Shown here piece after piece: positions 55,557 through 63,458 of a stretch of 64,000 nucleotides of DNA. The translations under genes were made by a program, and so were the position numbers. This DNA is from Pseudomonas sp. R5(2019) (GTDB lineage: Bacteria; Pseudomonadota; Gammaproteobacteria; Pseudomonadales; Pseudomonadaceae), in contig NZ_JAAAMT010000001.1 of NCBI RefSeq assembly GCF_009905435.1, positions 248,001-312,000 of the forward strand. Direction: 5' to 3'. Under the pieces are notes generated by a model. The model was given only the letters and a program-made list of their open reading frames with translations, had not been told where the DNA came from and ran no database searches. Each line of letters opens with the position of its first letter. Position 1 is the stretch's first letter.

Positions 55557-55637
55557 GTGGATATCCTCAAGGACGAACTGCCCAAGCTGGTTGCCAAGCA
55601 CGGAGTCATTGCCGATGACGTGCGCCATTGGGGCTAG
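55557..55637 (+). pseudogene. 3' fragment of an unidentified gene
   Basis: From 55557 a plus-strand frame reads VDILKDELPKLVAKHG then VIADDVRHWG and a TAG, with clean coding character and no start or ribosome-binding site. It is followed 79 bases later by a terminator, as a real gene end would be. It looks like the last 27 codons of a deleted gene; I cannot name the family. The rest of 55395-55826 holds the Zur-like site, a terminator and an operator-like repeat. Confidence 0.45.
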
Positions 55638-55715
55638 AACTGAGAGATTCCGGCGTTCGCTTGCGACTCTGCCCTGCACAATTTGTAGCTTAAAGATGTT
55701 TTTTGACAGTCGACA

Positions 55716-55741
55716 ATACCCGCATTCGCGGGCATTTTTAT
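55716..55741 (+). terminator. intrinsic terminator
   Basis: CCCGC-ATTC-GCGGG stem (55719-55723 with 55728-55732) followed by CA and five T. This is the typical short Pseudomonas terminator and probably belonged to the gene whose 3' end survives at 55557-55637. Confidence 0.75.
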
Positions 55742-55758
55742 TGAACATATTTTCAATA
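55739..55758. promoter_or_regulatory. candidate BetI/TetR-type operator
   Basis: Perfect inverted repeat TATTGAA-N6-TTCAATA, followed by another half-site TATTGAA at 55773-55779. It lies 68 bases upstream of the aldehyde dehydrogenase start. ATTGAA/TTCAAT half-sites are known in BetI operators, and the operon ends in a BetI-like regulator. Confidence 0.5.
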
Positions 55759-55826
55759 AAGTGATCATCAGCTATTGAATGAATTTTTAGTATGATCTAG
55801 CATCGCCGCAGCCTGAAAAGAACAAG

Positions 55827-57335
55827 ATGAGGTGTTGCGTGCCGCAGATCAAAGACCATGCCTACTGGCTTGAGAGAAGTGAAAAATTGCAGATCGAGGG
55901 CCGGGCGTTTATAGACGGTGCCTACGTCGATGCCTGCAACGGGGCGACGTTCTGGTCGCAAAGCCCGATCGATGGCAAGCCATTGGCTGCCGTCGCCTTG
56001 TGTACCGAGGCCGATGTCGACCTCGCCGTAGCCGCTGCCCGGCGCAGTTTCGATGCTGGCGTCTGGGCGGAAAAATCCGCCAGGGATCGTAAGGCGGTAT
56101 TGTTGAGGTGGGCTGCATTGCTTCAGGCACACGCAGAGGAACTGGCGTTGCTCGAAAGTCTCGACAGCGGCAAGCCGATAGGCGACACCACCGGCGGTGA
56201 TCTTCCTGGCACGATTTATTGCCTGCAATGGTTTGCCGAGCTGGTGGACAAGGTTCACGGCGAAGTCCCGGCAACCGATCCGCAATTCTTCGGCACTGTC
56301 ACCCATCAGGCCTTGGGCGTCGTTGCAGCGGTGGTGCCCTGGAATTACCCGCTGTTGATGGCCGCGTGGAAGTTCGCTCCGGCATTGGCCGCTGGCAACA
56401 GTGTCGTACTCAAGCCTTCCGAAAAGTCCCCTCTCAGTGCGTTGCGCATTGCCGGGCTGGCACTGCAAGCCGGGATTCCAGCGGGCGTGTTCAACGTCGT
56501 TGCCGGCGACGGTGTCGCGGGCCGGGCATTGAGCTTGCATCCGGACGTCGACTGCATCGCCTTCACAGGCTCCGGCAAGGTCGGCCGCGAGATTGCGAAA
56601 AATGCCGCTGCCTCGAACCTCAAGCGCGTCTGGCTGGAGCTGGGCGGCAAGTCGGCCAACATCGTCATGGCCGACTGCGCGGACATCGCTCAGGCAGCAC
56701 GTTCAGCGGCGGCGGCGATTTTTTCCAACATGGGCCAGGTCTGTAGTGCCGGTTCGCGACTGCTGGTGCAACGTTCGATTGCCACGGCACTGCTCGGCGA
56801 GTTGCTGGAAGCCAGCAAAGGCTATCGACCGGGCCACCCACTGGACCCACAAACCGTCACCGGCGCAATCATCGACAACGCCCAGTTGGACCGGGTTTGC
56901 AGCTACATCGAGATCGGCAAGCAGCAAGCGCAACTCTTGAGCGGTGGCAATCGGTTGTCGCTGGTCGACGCAGGCGCTTACCTGGAGCCGACGATTTTTC
57001 TCGCCGAGGATGCTTCGGTGCCCATCGCTAACGAAGAGATTTTCGGCCCTGTGCTGGTGGTCATCCTGTTTGACACGCTGGATGAGGCGATCGCCATCGC
57101 CAATCAGACGGAATATGGCCTGGCGGCTGCGGTCTGGTCGTCCGACATCAACACCATTCGTACCGCCACGCGCAAACTCAAGGCCGGGACGGTATGGGTC
57201 AATTGCTACGACGAACTGGTGGATATGAATTTCCCGTTTGGCGGCTTCAAGGAATCGGGAAATGGTCGGGACAATTCTGCTCATGCCCTGAGCAAATACA
57301 CCGAGTTGAAATCAACCATCATTCGTTGCAGTTAA
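55827..57335 (+). CDS. NAD(P)-dependent aldehyde dehydrogenase (PuuC/AldA-like)
   Basis: Aldehyde dehydrogenase of 502 residues, with catalytic Cys306 (MGQVCSAGSR), Glu271 (LELGGKSANIV) and cofactor segment AFTGSGKVGREI. The overall sequence resembles gamma-glutamyl-aminobutyraldehyde dehydrogenases (PuuC) and similar amine-pathway enzymes. The start is either the ATG at 55827 or the GTG at 55839, the latter with GAGG 8 bases upstream. It opens an operon with an iron alcohol dehydrogenase (10 bases downstream) and an NCS1 permease, so it probably oxidises the aldehyde made by that alcohol dehydrogenase. Confidence 0.92.
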   Translation: MRCCVPQIKDHAYWLERSEKLQIEGRAFIDGAYVDACNGATFWSQSPIDGKPLAAVALCTEADVDLAVAAARRSFDAGVWAEKSARDRKAVLLRWAALLQAHAEELALLESLDSGKPIGDTTGGDLPGTIYCLQWFAELVDKVHGEVPATDPQFFGTVTHQALGVVAAVVPWNYPLLMAAWKFAPALAAGNSVVLKPSEKSPLSALRIAGLALQAGIPAGVFNVVAGDGVAGRALSLHPDVDCIAFTGSGKVGREIAKNAAASNLKRVWLELGGKSANIVMADCADIAQAARSAAAAIFSNMGQVCSAGSRLLVQRSIATALLGELLEASKGYRPGHPLDPQTVTGAIIDNAQLDRVCSYIEIGKQQAQLLSGGNRLSLVDAGAYLEPTIFLAEDASVPIANEEIFGPVLVVILFDTLDEAIAIANQTEYGLAAAVWSSDINTIRTATRKLKAGTVWVNCYDELVDMNFPFGGFKESGNGRDNSAHALSKYTELKSTIIRCS

Positions 57336-57345
57336 GGTGAGCTTC

Positions 57346-58530
57346 GTGGAAAACAATCTGTCAGCCTTGAACTATCAAAAATGGACCGTGCCCGTGCCGA
57401 TGGAATATGGGCCTGGCGTACGCAACAAACTGGTCGAACTGTGCCAGGCGTTGAACATCTCCCGGCCGATGATCATCACCGACCAAGGTTCGCTCAACCT
57501 GCCGTTCGTGGGCCAGATGCAACAGGCGTTGACCGCAGCCGGCCTTGAATGCGGCCTGTTTGGTGGCATTGAACCCAACCCCACCGATGCGTCGGTCCTG
57601 GCCGGTGCATCGGCTTATCAAGCGTGGGATGCCGATGGCATTATCGCACTGGGTGGCGGCAGCGGTCTGGACGGGGGCAAGGCGGTTGCGTTGATTGCTC
57701 GACAGCAACGTTGCGGGCTGTGGGAGTTCGATTTCGACCGCCCTGTACCTGCTGGTTTCAGCGCGGCGGACTTCCCGCCGGTGATCACCATTCCAACCAC
57801 CGCCGGCACCGGTGCCGAAACCGAAAGCACCGCCATGCTCACGGATTCGAAGCGGGGCATCAAGGGCTGTGTCTGGCACCCAAAGGCACGGCCTGCAGCG
57901 GTCATCCTCGATCCTGAACTGACGCAGAGCCTGCCGGCCAACCTGACGGCATGGACCGGTTGCGATGCCATCATTCATGCGCTGGAAGCTTACTTCGTAC
58001 CCAGCTTCAACCCGCTCAGCGATGGTGCGGCGTTGCAGGCGCTGAGCCTGCTCTGGAGCTCCATCGATACCGCCGTCAACAACGGCCAGGATCTGGAAGC
58101 ACGGGGCAAGATGCTGATCGGCTCATGCCTGGCCGGTGTCGCCTTTCTCAAGGGTCTGGGGCTTGTGCATGCGCTGAGTCACATGGTCGGTGCGACCTAC
58201 AATACCCACCACGGGCTGACCAACGCGGTCATTCTGCCAGTGGTACTGCGCTTCAACGAGCAGGACATCAGCCCTCGCCTCAAACCTGTGGCTCAGGCGC
58301 TCGACTTGCCGGATGCGAGTTTCGAGACGTTCTACAACGCCGTGTGCGCGAAACTCGACAGCCTGAATATCCCCAAGTCCTTGTCCATTCTGGGCGTCAA
58401 ACATGCAGACGTTACCGAGGTGGCAAGGAAGTCATTGGGTGATCCCGCCCGTTTGACCAACCCCAGGGACAGCTCGCTCGAGCAACTCCAGACGTTGCTC
58501 AAACAAGCCATCGATCAGGCCCGGCATTAA
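57346..58530 (+). CDS. iron-containing alcohol dehydrogenase
   Basis: Group III alcohol dehydrogenase of 394 residues. The metal ligands are all visible: Asp207 and His211 (GCDAIIHALEAYF), His275 (GLVHALSHMVGAT) and His289 (YNTHHGLTNAV). The nucleotide segment is LGGGSGLDGGKAVA, and TIPTTAGTGAETES is the family signature. The GTG at 57346 with AAGGTGA upstream is preferred to the GTG at 57337. It oxidises an alcohol to the aldehyde that the preceding gene product would convert to an acid. The substrate is unknown. Confidence 0.93.
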   Translation: MENNLSALNYQKWTVPVPMEYGPGVRNKLVELCQALNISRPMIITDQGSLNLPFVGQMQQALTAAGLECGLFGGIEPNPTDASVLAGASAYQAWDADGIIALGGGSGLDGGKAVALIARQQRCGLWEFDFDRPVPAGFSAADFPPVITIPTTAGTGAETESTAMLTDSKRGIKGCVWHPKARPAAVILDPELTQSLPANLTAWTGCDAIIHALEAYFVPSFNPLSDGAALQALSLLWSSIDTAVNNGQDLEARGKMLIGSCLAGVAFLKGLGLVHALSHMVGATYNTHHGLTNAVILPVVLRFNEQDISPRLKPVAQALDLPDASFETFYNAVCAKLDSLNIPKSLSILGVKHADVTEVARKSLGDPARLTNPRDSSLEQLQTLLKQAIDQARH

Positions 58531-58589
58531 TCCCGCCTGCCGCTATTGAACACCGTGCCGTGCTGCCAAAACCAATAAAAAAGGTGCAA

Positions 58590-60032
58590 ATGTCTATGTC
58601 ATCTTCCAGCGAAACTGCGTCCAAAGGACGTCTGAATCTCGAAACACGCTCCATTGATTATGTGCCGCTCGCCGAGCGGCATGGCAAAGCCTGGCACTTA
58701 TGGCCGATCTGGTTCTGCGGCGAAGCACACCTGACGACGCTGGCGGTCGGGATCATCGGCGTCGGCATGGGGGCCAACCTGTTCTGGTCGGCCATTGCGA
58801 TCTTCCTGGGGTGCGCATTCGGTACCCTGTTCATGGCCGGCCACTCGACGCAGGGCCCGCAAATGGGGCTGCCTCAGCTTATCCAGTCCCGACCGCAGTT
58901 TGGTTACCTGGGCGCGTTGCTGGTGTACGTGGTGGCGATCGCCACTTACGTCGGCTACAACGCATTCAACCAATTGCTGGTCGGGCAGACCCTGCATGAG
59001 TTGTTCAATGCCCCCGAAGAAGGTTCGGCCATTGCCTTCTCATTGCTGGCGATCATCATGGCGATTGCCGGTTACAACACCTTCCACAAGGTTCAACGGG
59101 CGTTGGCGTTCATATTGATAGCCGTGATGCTGGTGTTCACCGTAGGGCTGTTCTTCTTCGTGAAGCTCCCTGCGGATCAATTGAGCGTTTCCGGTTTCAA
59201 GGCAACGCCGTTCCTTGCGCAGTTCTTCGTTGCGGCGGCTTATCAGTTGAGCTGGGCAATTTATGTGTCCGACTACTCGCGGTACTTGCCCGCCAATGTC
59301 AGCGTGCGCTCTTCGTTCTGGTGGACCTACATGGGCGCCATGATCGGCGGCGTATGGATGATGCTGATCGGTGCGCTGGCGGCTGCGTTGAGCCCGGGGC
59401 AGAACCTCGCCAAAGGCTTGGTGATGCTTGGCAACATGCTCTTCAGCGGGTTCGGTGAGTTACTGTTGATCCTCGCTGTACTCAGCCTGGTGACCAGTGC
59501 CGCGCAGAATTTCTATGGTGCCTCCATCACGCTGTTGAGCATCGCCGATACGGTGAAAACGCAGAAGTCGACCTTGCTCAAGCGCATCATTTCGATGGGT
59601 GTTGTCGGCGGTACGGCCATCCTCATCGCCATGACGGCCTCGGACAACTTCGTCAAGGATTTTGGCGACTTCCTGGCGATCCTGCTTTACCTGTTCACCC
59701 CGTGGACGGCGATCAATCTGGTCGACTTCTATAAAGTTCGTCACGGCAAATTTTCCATCACAGAGATCTTCAAGCCCAACGGCATCTACGGGAAATGGAA
59801 CTGGCGAGGCATTGGCGCCTACGTGGCGGGTTTCGTGGCGATGCTGCCGTTCTCCAACACCGGGATTTACACCGGCTACATCACAGCGAAGCTCGACGGT
59901 GCGGATGTCAGCATGCTGGTCGGTCTGGCAGTGTCGGCGGTGGTCTACTGGTGGCTGTGCCGCTCGCAGAATATCCATGAAGAGTTGTCGCGGATCGACG
60001 GCCTGGACAAAGGTCTGGAAAGCGGTATTTAA
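58590..60032 (+). CDS. NCS1-family (cytosine permease-like) transporter
   Basis: About 480 residues, twelve helices, NCS1 family: AWHLWPIWFCGEAHLTTLAV at the start, GPQMGLPQLIQSRPQFGYLG, SWAIYVSDYSRYLPANVS and LLYLFTPWTAINLVDFYKV. A GGTG-rich site precedes 58590; the ATG at 58596 is also possible. Third gene of the dehydrogenase operon, likely importer of its nitrogenous substrate. It is only distantly similar to the NCS1 protein at 44.5 kb, so the two were probably acquired separately. Confidence 0.9.
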   Translation: MSMSSSSETASKGRLNLETRSIDYVPLAERHGKAWHLWPIWFCGEAHLTTLAVGIIGVGMGANLFWSAIAIFLGCAFGTLFMAGHSTQGPQMGLPQLIQSRPQFGYLGALLVYVVAIATYVGYNAFNQLLVGQTLHELFNAPEEGSAIAFSLLAIIMAIAGYNTFHKVQRALAFILIAVMLVFTVGLFFFVKLPADQLSVSGFKATPFLAQFFVAAAYQLSWAIYVSDYSRYLPANVSVRSSFWWTYMGAMIGGVWMMLIGALAAALSPGQNLAKGLVMLGNMLFSGFGELLLILAVLSLVTSAAQNFYGASITLLSIADTVKTQKSTLLKRIISMGVVGGTAILIAMTASDNFVKDFGDFLAILLYLFTPWTAINLVDFYKVRHGKFSITEIFKPNGIYGKWNWRGIGAYVAGFVAMLPFSNTGIYTGYITAKLDGADVSMLVGLAVSAVVYWWLCRSQNIHEELSRIDGLDKGLESGI

Positions 60033-60038
60033 GCAGCA

Positions 60039-60065
60039 CTCACCGCCTGCAACGGGCGGTGAGTT
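60039..60065 (+). terminator. terminator after the NCS1 gene
   Basis: Perfect ten-base stem ACTCACCGCC/GGCGGTGAGT (60039-60048 with 60056-60065) with a 7-base loop, 6 bases after the stop. The T-run is weak. Confidence 0.6.
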
Positions 60066-60245
60066 CCTTCACGGATTCGCCCCCCCTGGTTCGCGCTCAT
60101 TTGCCCTTGCTGGCTGCCCGATTCGGCCGCCGAAGTATTTCCTGCGCCTGACGCCTCGAAAAGTTGCTAAATTGGCGCGTCGTTCACTGTGCCAGCCTGT
60201 CTTTCAGGCCTGACGGCGGACAAGGATTTGATTTAGGGCAGCTCG

Positions 60246-60890
60246 ATGAGTAGCGAAACCAGTGTGTCTGAAGTAAAGAAACGCCGAACGCGAATAGACC
60301 CCGAGACGCGCCGCAAGGCTATTGTCGAAGCCACAATGCGCTGCATCACCCGGTTCGGTCATTCCGGAAGCACCATTGAACGCATCTGTGCCGAGGCTGG
60401 CATTTCGATTGGGTTGATCGGTCATCACTTTTCCGGCAAGGAAGAGTTGATGCTGTCCACCTATCAGGAGTTGACCAATCAACTGCGTGAAGAAACCCGC
60501 AAGTACATGGGGGTTCGAGGCGGTTCAGCTGAGGATCGCCTACTGGCAATTATTCGCTCCTCGTTCAGGGGCAAGATCTTCAACGAATTCATCTTGACTA
60601 CCTGGCTGGGCTTCTGGGGCGCCGCGGTTTCGTCCGAACAGCTGCGCGCGCTGAACAAAAAGCTCTACAGCGATTATCGCAAGGAGCTGGAGTCAGTATT
60701 CCGCGAGATCGCCGCCGAGCAGGGGATCGAGATCGATGCAAAGGCCGGGGCGTTGACCATTACTGCCCTCATCGACGGCTTCTGGTTGGAGTGGGCGCTC
60801 GATCACAAAGCCTTCAGCGCCAAAAAAGCGGAAAAGTGCTGCGTTATGACGGCTCAGTTATTGATCAAAAGTTCGCAATTGCTGGGTTGA
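60246..60890 (+). CDS. TetR-family regulator, BetI-like
   Basis: A 214-residue repressor with an N-terminal TetR helix-turn-helix at about 20-70 (ITRFGHSGSTIERICAEAG, SIGLIGHHFSGKEELM). The C-terminal domain has the BetI_C pattern (FWGAAVSSEQLRALNKKLYS, ALIDGFWLEWALD). BetI relatives control choline, amine and amino-alcohol catabolism, which suits the upstream alcohol/aldehyde dehydrogenases. Same strand as that operon, separated by a terminator and about 180 bases. Confidence 0.9.
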   Translation: MSSETSVSEVKKRRTRIDPETRRKAIVEATMRCITRFGHSGSTIERICAEAGISIGLIGHHFSGKEELMLSTYQELTNQLREETRKYMGVRGGSAEDRLLAIIRSSFRGKIFNEFILTTWLGFWGAAVSSEQLRALNKKLYSDYRKELESVFREIAAEQGIEIDAKAGALTITALIDGFWLEWALDHKAFSAKKAEKCCVMTAQLLIKSSQLLG

Positions 60891-60892
60891 GA

Positions 60893-60990
60893 GAGTGCCG
60901 GGCAGAGGGATCACTGCCAGAGCCCCCATGCTCTGGATTGCACCGACGAAGGCTTCAGAGTCGTAACCTTTGTCCCCGTGCCCACTCATT
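60893..60990 (-). pseudogene. IS5-family transposase fragment
   Basis: On the minus strand a short frame reads SGHGDKGYDSEAFVGAI then QSMGALAVIPLPGT, matching the region around the second catalytic Asp of IS5/IS427-type transposases (ADKGYDS..., VIPPR). Only about 33 codons remain, with no inverted repeats visible. It begins right after the TetR stop and marks an old insertion between the dehydrogenase operon and phaG. The remaining 60991-61377 stretch has no gene. Confidence 0.75.
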
Positions 60991-61051
60991 ATGCGCAGCA
61001 CCGATCGGCAAGCAGTAGACCCTATAGCGCAATCCCGCCACTCACCGGCGC

Positions 61052-61068
61052 GTAATCACGCTGATTAC
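61052..61068. promoter_or_regulatory. palindrome upstream of phaG (copy A)
   Basis: Perfect inverted repeat GTAATCA-CGC-TGATTAC with 7-base arms, about 310 bases before phaG and 160 after the TetR gene. It is a plausible regulator site or IS relic; no regulator can be assigned. Confidence 0.35.
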
Positions 61069-61129
61069 AAAAACTGCATTCTTGCAATCGGGAGAATCCC
61101 TGCTTAACTCTGAACCTCGGGTCAATCAG

Positions 61130-61143
61130 TGACCAATTGGTCA
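61130..61143. promoter_or_regulatory. palindrome upstream of phaG (copy B)
   Basis: Perfect 14-base palindrome TGACCAATTGGTCA, 235 bases before phaG. Its size and symmetry suit a TetR-type operator. Binding by the BetI-like regulator 240 bases upstream is possible but unproven. Confidence 0.4.
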
Positions 61144-61377
61144 TGGCAACCATCCAGGCGGCCCTTGCGCTGCTGTTGCTGGGTTAACCGAGGGAATTCC
61201 AGGTTTTGGCAGACGAAAAACATCTGATCTCTGCTTGTAACTTATTGAAAACAACACGTTATCCATTTCTTGGTACTCAGCTGTCAGGTCCAGGTGTTCT
61301 GCTTTCCGCGATATAACCCTGCGGACAGGCACTCCAGCTGCCCCCCACATCTGAATATATTCAAAGAAGATAATGAT

Positions 61378-62271
61378 ATGGAACCAAAAATCGCCATCGT
61401 CGAGATTGACCGCCAGTACAAGGTCTATACCGAACACTATCGCAATGCCAGCGCGGACAAGACCATCATTCTGGTCAACGGCTCGCTGGCAACCACCGCA
61501 TCCTTCGCCCAGACGGTGCGTTATTTGCGGCCATGCTTCAATGTGGTTCTCTACGACCAACCCTACGCCGGCCAATCAAAACGGCACAATCGCCACGGCC
61601 AGCCAATCCGCAAGGAGGATGAGGCTGAGATACTGCTGGAGTTGATCGAACACTTCTCTGTCGACCATGTGCTGTCTTTTTCCTGGGGCGGCGCAGCAAC
61701 GTTGCTGGCATTGGCCCAGCGGCCGCAAAGAATCGAGAAGGCCGTGATCTCTTCATTCTCGGCGCGGATCAATACGCCTATGCGCGATTACCTGGAGAGC
61801 GGCCTGGCCCTCCTTCAGGCCTGCGACCGTAACAATGTCGGTTGTTGGATCAATACCACCATTGGCAAGCACCTTCCATCGCTGTTCAAGCGGTTTAACC
61901 ACCGCCATGTCAGCAGCCTGGCCGAGCACGAATACAGGCAGATGCATTTCCACGTTAATGAGGTGCTGGCCCGGGACGCCGAGTGCTATCTCGCCTGCGC
62001 CAACGCCATCGAGGTACCGCTGTTGTTCGTCAATGGCGAATGGGATGAATATACCTCGGCGCAAGACGCCCGGCTTTTTGCCGAGCATGCCCGCCAGTCT
62101 GAGTTCCACACCGTCAAGAGGGCCGGGCACTTCCTCGATATGGAGCACCAGGCGGCCTGGCACGACACTCAACAAGCCTTGCTCGGCTTCCTGCAGCCGA
62201 CGCATCACCGCGCAGCCGACGTTACCCATAAACCACTGAGCAGCCCAATCTCACGGCGGCTGCAGTCTTAG
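61378..62271 (+). CDS. phaG: 3-hydroxyacyl-ACP acyltransferase/thioesterase PhaG
   Basis: Alpha/beta-hydrolase (297 residues) that diverts 3-hydroxyacyl-ACP from fatty-acid synthesis toward medium-chain polyhydroxyalkanoate. The sequence tracks known Pseudomonas PhaG closely: KTIILVNGSLATTASFAQTV, LYDQPYAGQSKRHNR, HLPSLFKRFNHRHVSSL and AGHFLDMEH. The nucleophile is Ser102 in LSFSWGGAATLL, the same number as in characterised PhaG and RhlA. RhlA is the alternative, but no rhlB follows. Its stop overlaps the convergent regulator's stop by 4 bases. Confidence 0.92.
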   Translation: MEPKIAIVEIDRQYKVYTEHYRNASADKTIILVNGSLATTASFAQTVRYLRPCFNVVLYDQPYAGQSKRHNRHGQPIRKEDEAEILLELIEHFSVDHVLSFSWGGAATLLALAQRPQRIEKAVISSFSARINTPMRDYLESGLALLQACDRNNVGCWINTTIGKHLPSLFKRFNHRHVSSLAEHEYRQMHFHVNEVLARDAECYLACANAIEVPLLFVNGEWDEYTSAQDARLFAEHARQSEFHTVKRAGHFLDMEHQAAWHDTQQALLGFLQPTHHRAADVTHKPLSSPISRRLQS

Positions 62272-63362
62272 CTGTGCTGGGCAGATGCCTTAAGTAGGCG
62301 CTCGAGTTCGTGCACGCGTGACTCCAGTGCCAGGCGACTGGTGCGGCTAGTCGTCACATCGTCGATCACGCTGATCAGATACTCCGGCGTGCCATCCTGC
62401 GAGTTACGCTGCAGGGAGGTTTTCACGTTGGCCCAGATGATATGGCCATCCTTGCAGCGCAAGCGTTTTTCCAGCGCATACATGCTGATCTCGCCTGCCA
62501 GCAACTGGTGCAGTTGCTTCAGGTTGTCGTCCAGGTCGTCGGGGTGCGTGAGATCCTGAAAGGTCAGTTCACTCAGCTCTTGTTCGCTGTAACCGAGCAA
62601 TTCGCAGAGCCTGTTGTTGACCCGTAGCCAGCGACCGTCCAGGCCGATGTAGGCCATGGCGCCACAGGCCAGATCGAAAATCGCCCGAAAGCGTTCCTCG
62701 CTTTTTCGCAAAGCTTCTTCAGCGATTTTGCGTGCGGTGGTGTCCATGCTGATGCCGACCATCTTCACCGAACGGCCAGCGCTGTCGGGCAAGGGCGATG
62801 CGCGCGAGGAAATCCAGCGCATTTCGCCATCAGGACGGAAGATCCGAAAATCGAATTCATAGGATTTGCAATTGGCAATGCAGTCGCGATACATCGCTTT
62901 CATGGCCGCTGCATCCTCGGCAGGCAAGTGCGGCCAGAAGTCGTCGTTGCTACGAACCTGCCAGCCGTAGACGGCCTCGACGTTCTCCGAGTAGATGACC
63001 TCATCGGTGATCAGATTCCACTGCCACGTAACGATGCCGGCGCTTTCCTGCGCCAGCTTCATGCGCGCTTCGCTTTCCATTATCTCGGCGGTGTATTTTC
63101 GCCGCACGTCGGTCATTGGCAGCTCAGCCACGGTGGAGCCTTGCAGATCAGCCTGGGCCTGTTCGCCATAGCGCAGCCAGATCCAGTTGACCTTGAGAAA
63201 GTCGGCGAGCTTGCGCAGATTGTCGTAGTCGATCTCGCCTCCACGGGTCCACTTGTGCACCGCTGTGCGGGAGATGCCAAGGGCTGTGCCCACCGCTTGC
63301 AATGTCAGCTTGTGGTGTTCGAGTAGTTCCTTCAGTCGAAAGGCGAAGCTGTTTTCAGTCAT
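62268..63362 (-). CDS. XRE helix-turn-helix regulator with two PAS domains
   Basis: A 364-residue soluble regulator. An N-terminal XRE/Cro helix-turn-helix lies at about 5-60 (LQAVGTALGISRTAVHKWTR), followed by two PAS/PAC units at about 105-215 and 225-345 (GIVTWQWNLITDEVIYSENV; FDLACGAMAYIGLDGRWLRV) and a short coiled tail. No kinase or cyclase domain follows, so it probably senses a ligand or redox state and binds DNA directly. The ATG at 63362 is preferred to an upstream start at 63410. It lies 96 bases downstream of the reductase gene on the same strand. Confidence 0.88.
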   Translation of the reverse strand: MTENSFAFRLKELLEHHKLTLQAVGTALGISRTAVHKWTRGGEIDYDNLRKLADFLKVNWIWLRYGEQAQADLQGSTVAELPMTDVRRKYTAEIMESEARMKLAQESAGIVTWQWNLITDEVIYSENVEAVYGWQVRSNDDFWPHLPAEDAAAMKAMYRDCIANCKSYEFDFRIFRPDGEMRWISSRASPLPDSAGRSVKMVGISMDTTARKIAEEALRKSEERFRAIFDLACGAMAYIGLDGRWLRVNNRLCELLGYSEQELSELTFQDLTHPDDLDDNLKQLHQLLAGEISMYALEKRLRCKDGHIIWANVKTSLQRNSQDGTPEYLISVIDDVTTSRTSRLALESRVHELERLLKASAQHS

Positions 63363-63458
63363 GGCATTCCCGTGATCGCTAGAGACGCGTGTGGCGAGCA
63401 CAGTATACACAGACGTCTCTATCGATCCCCATTCACGGTGAATGGACCTGCAGCGAAC

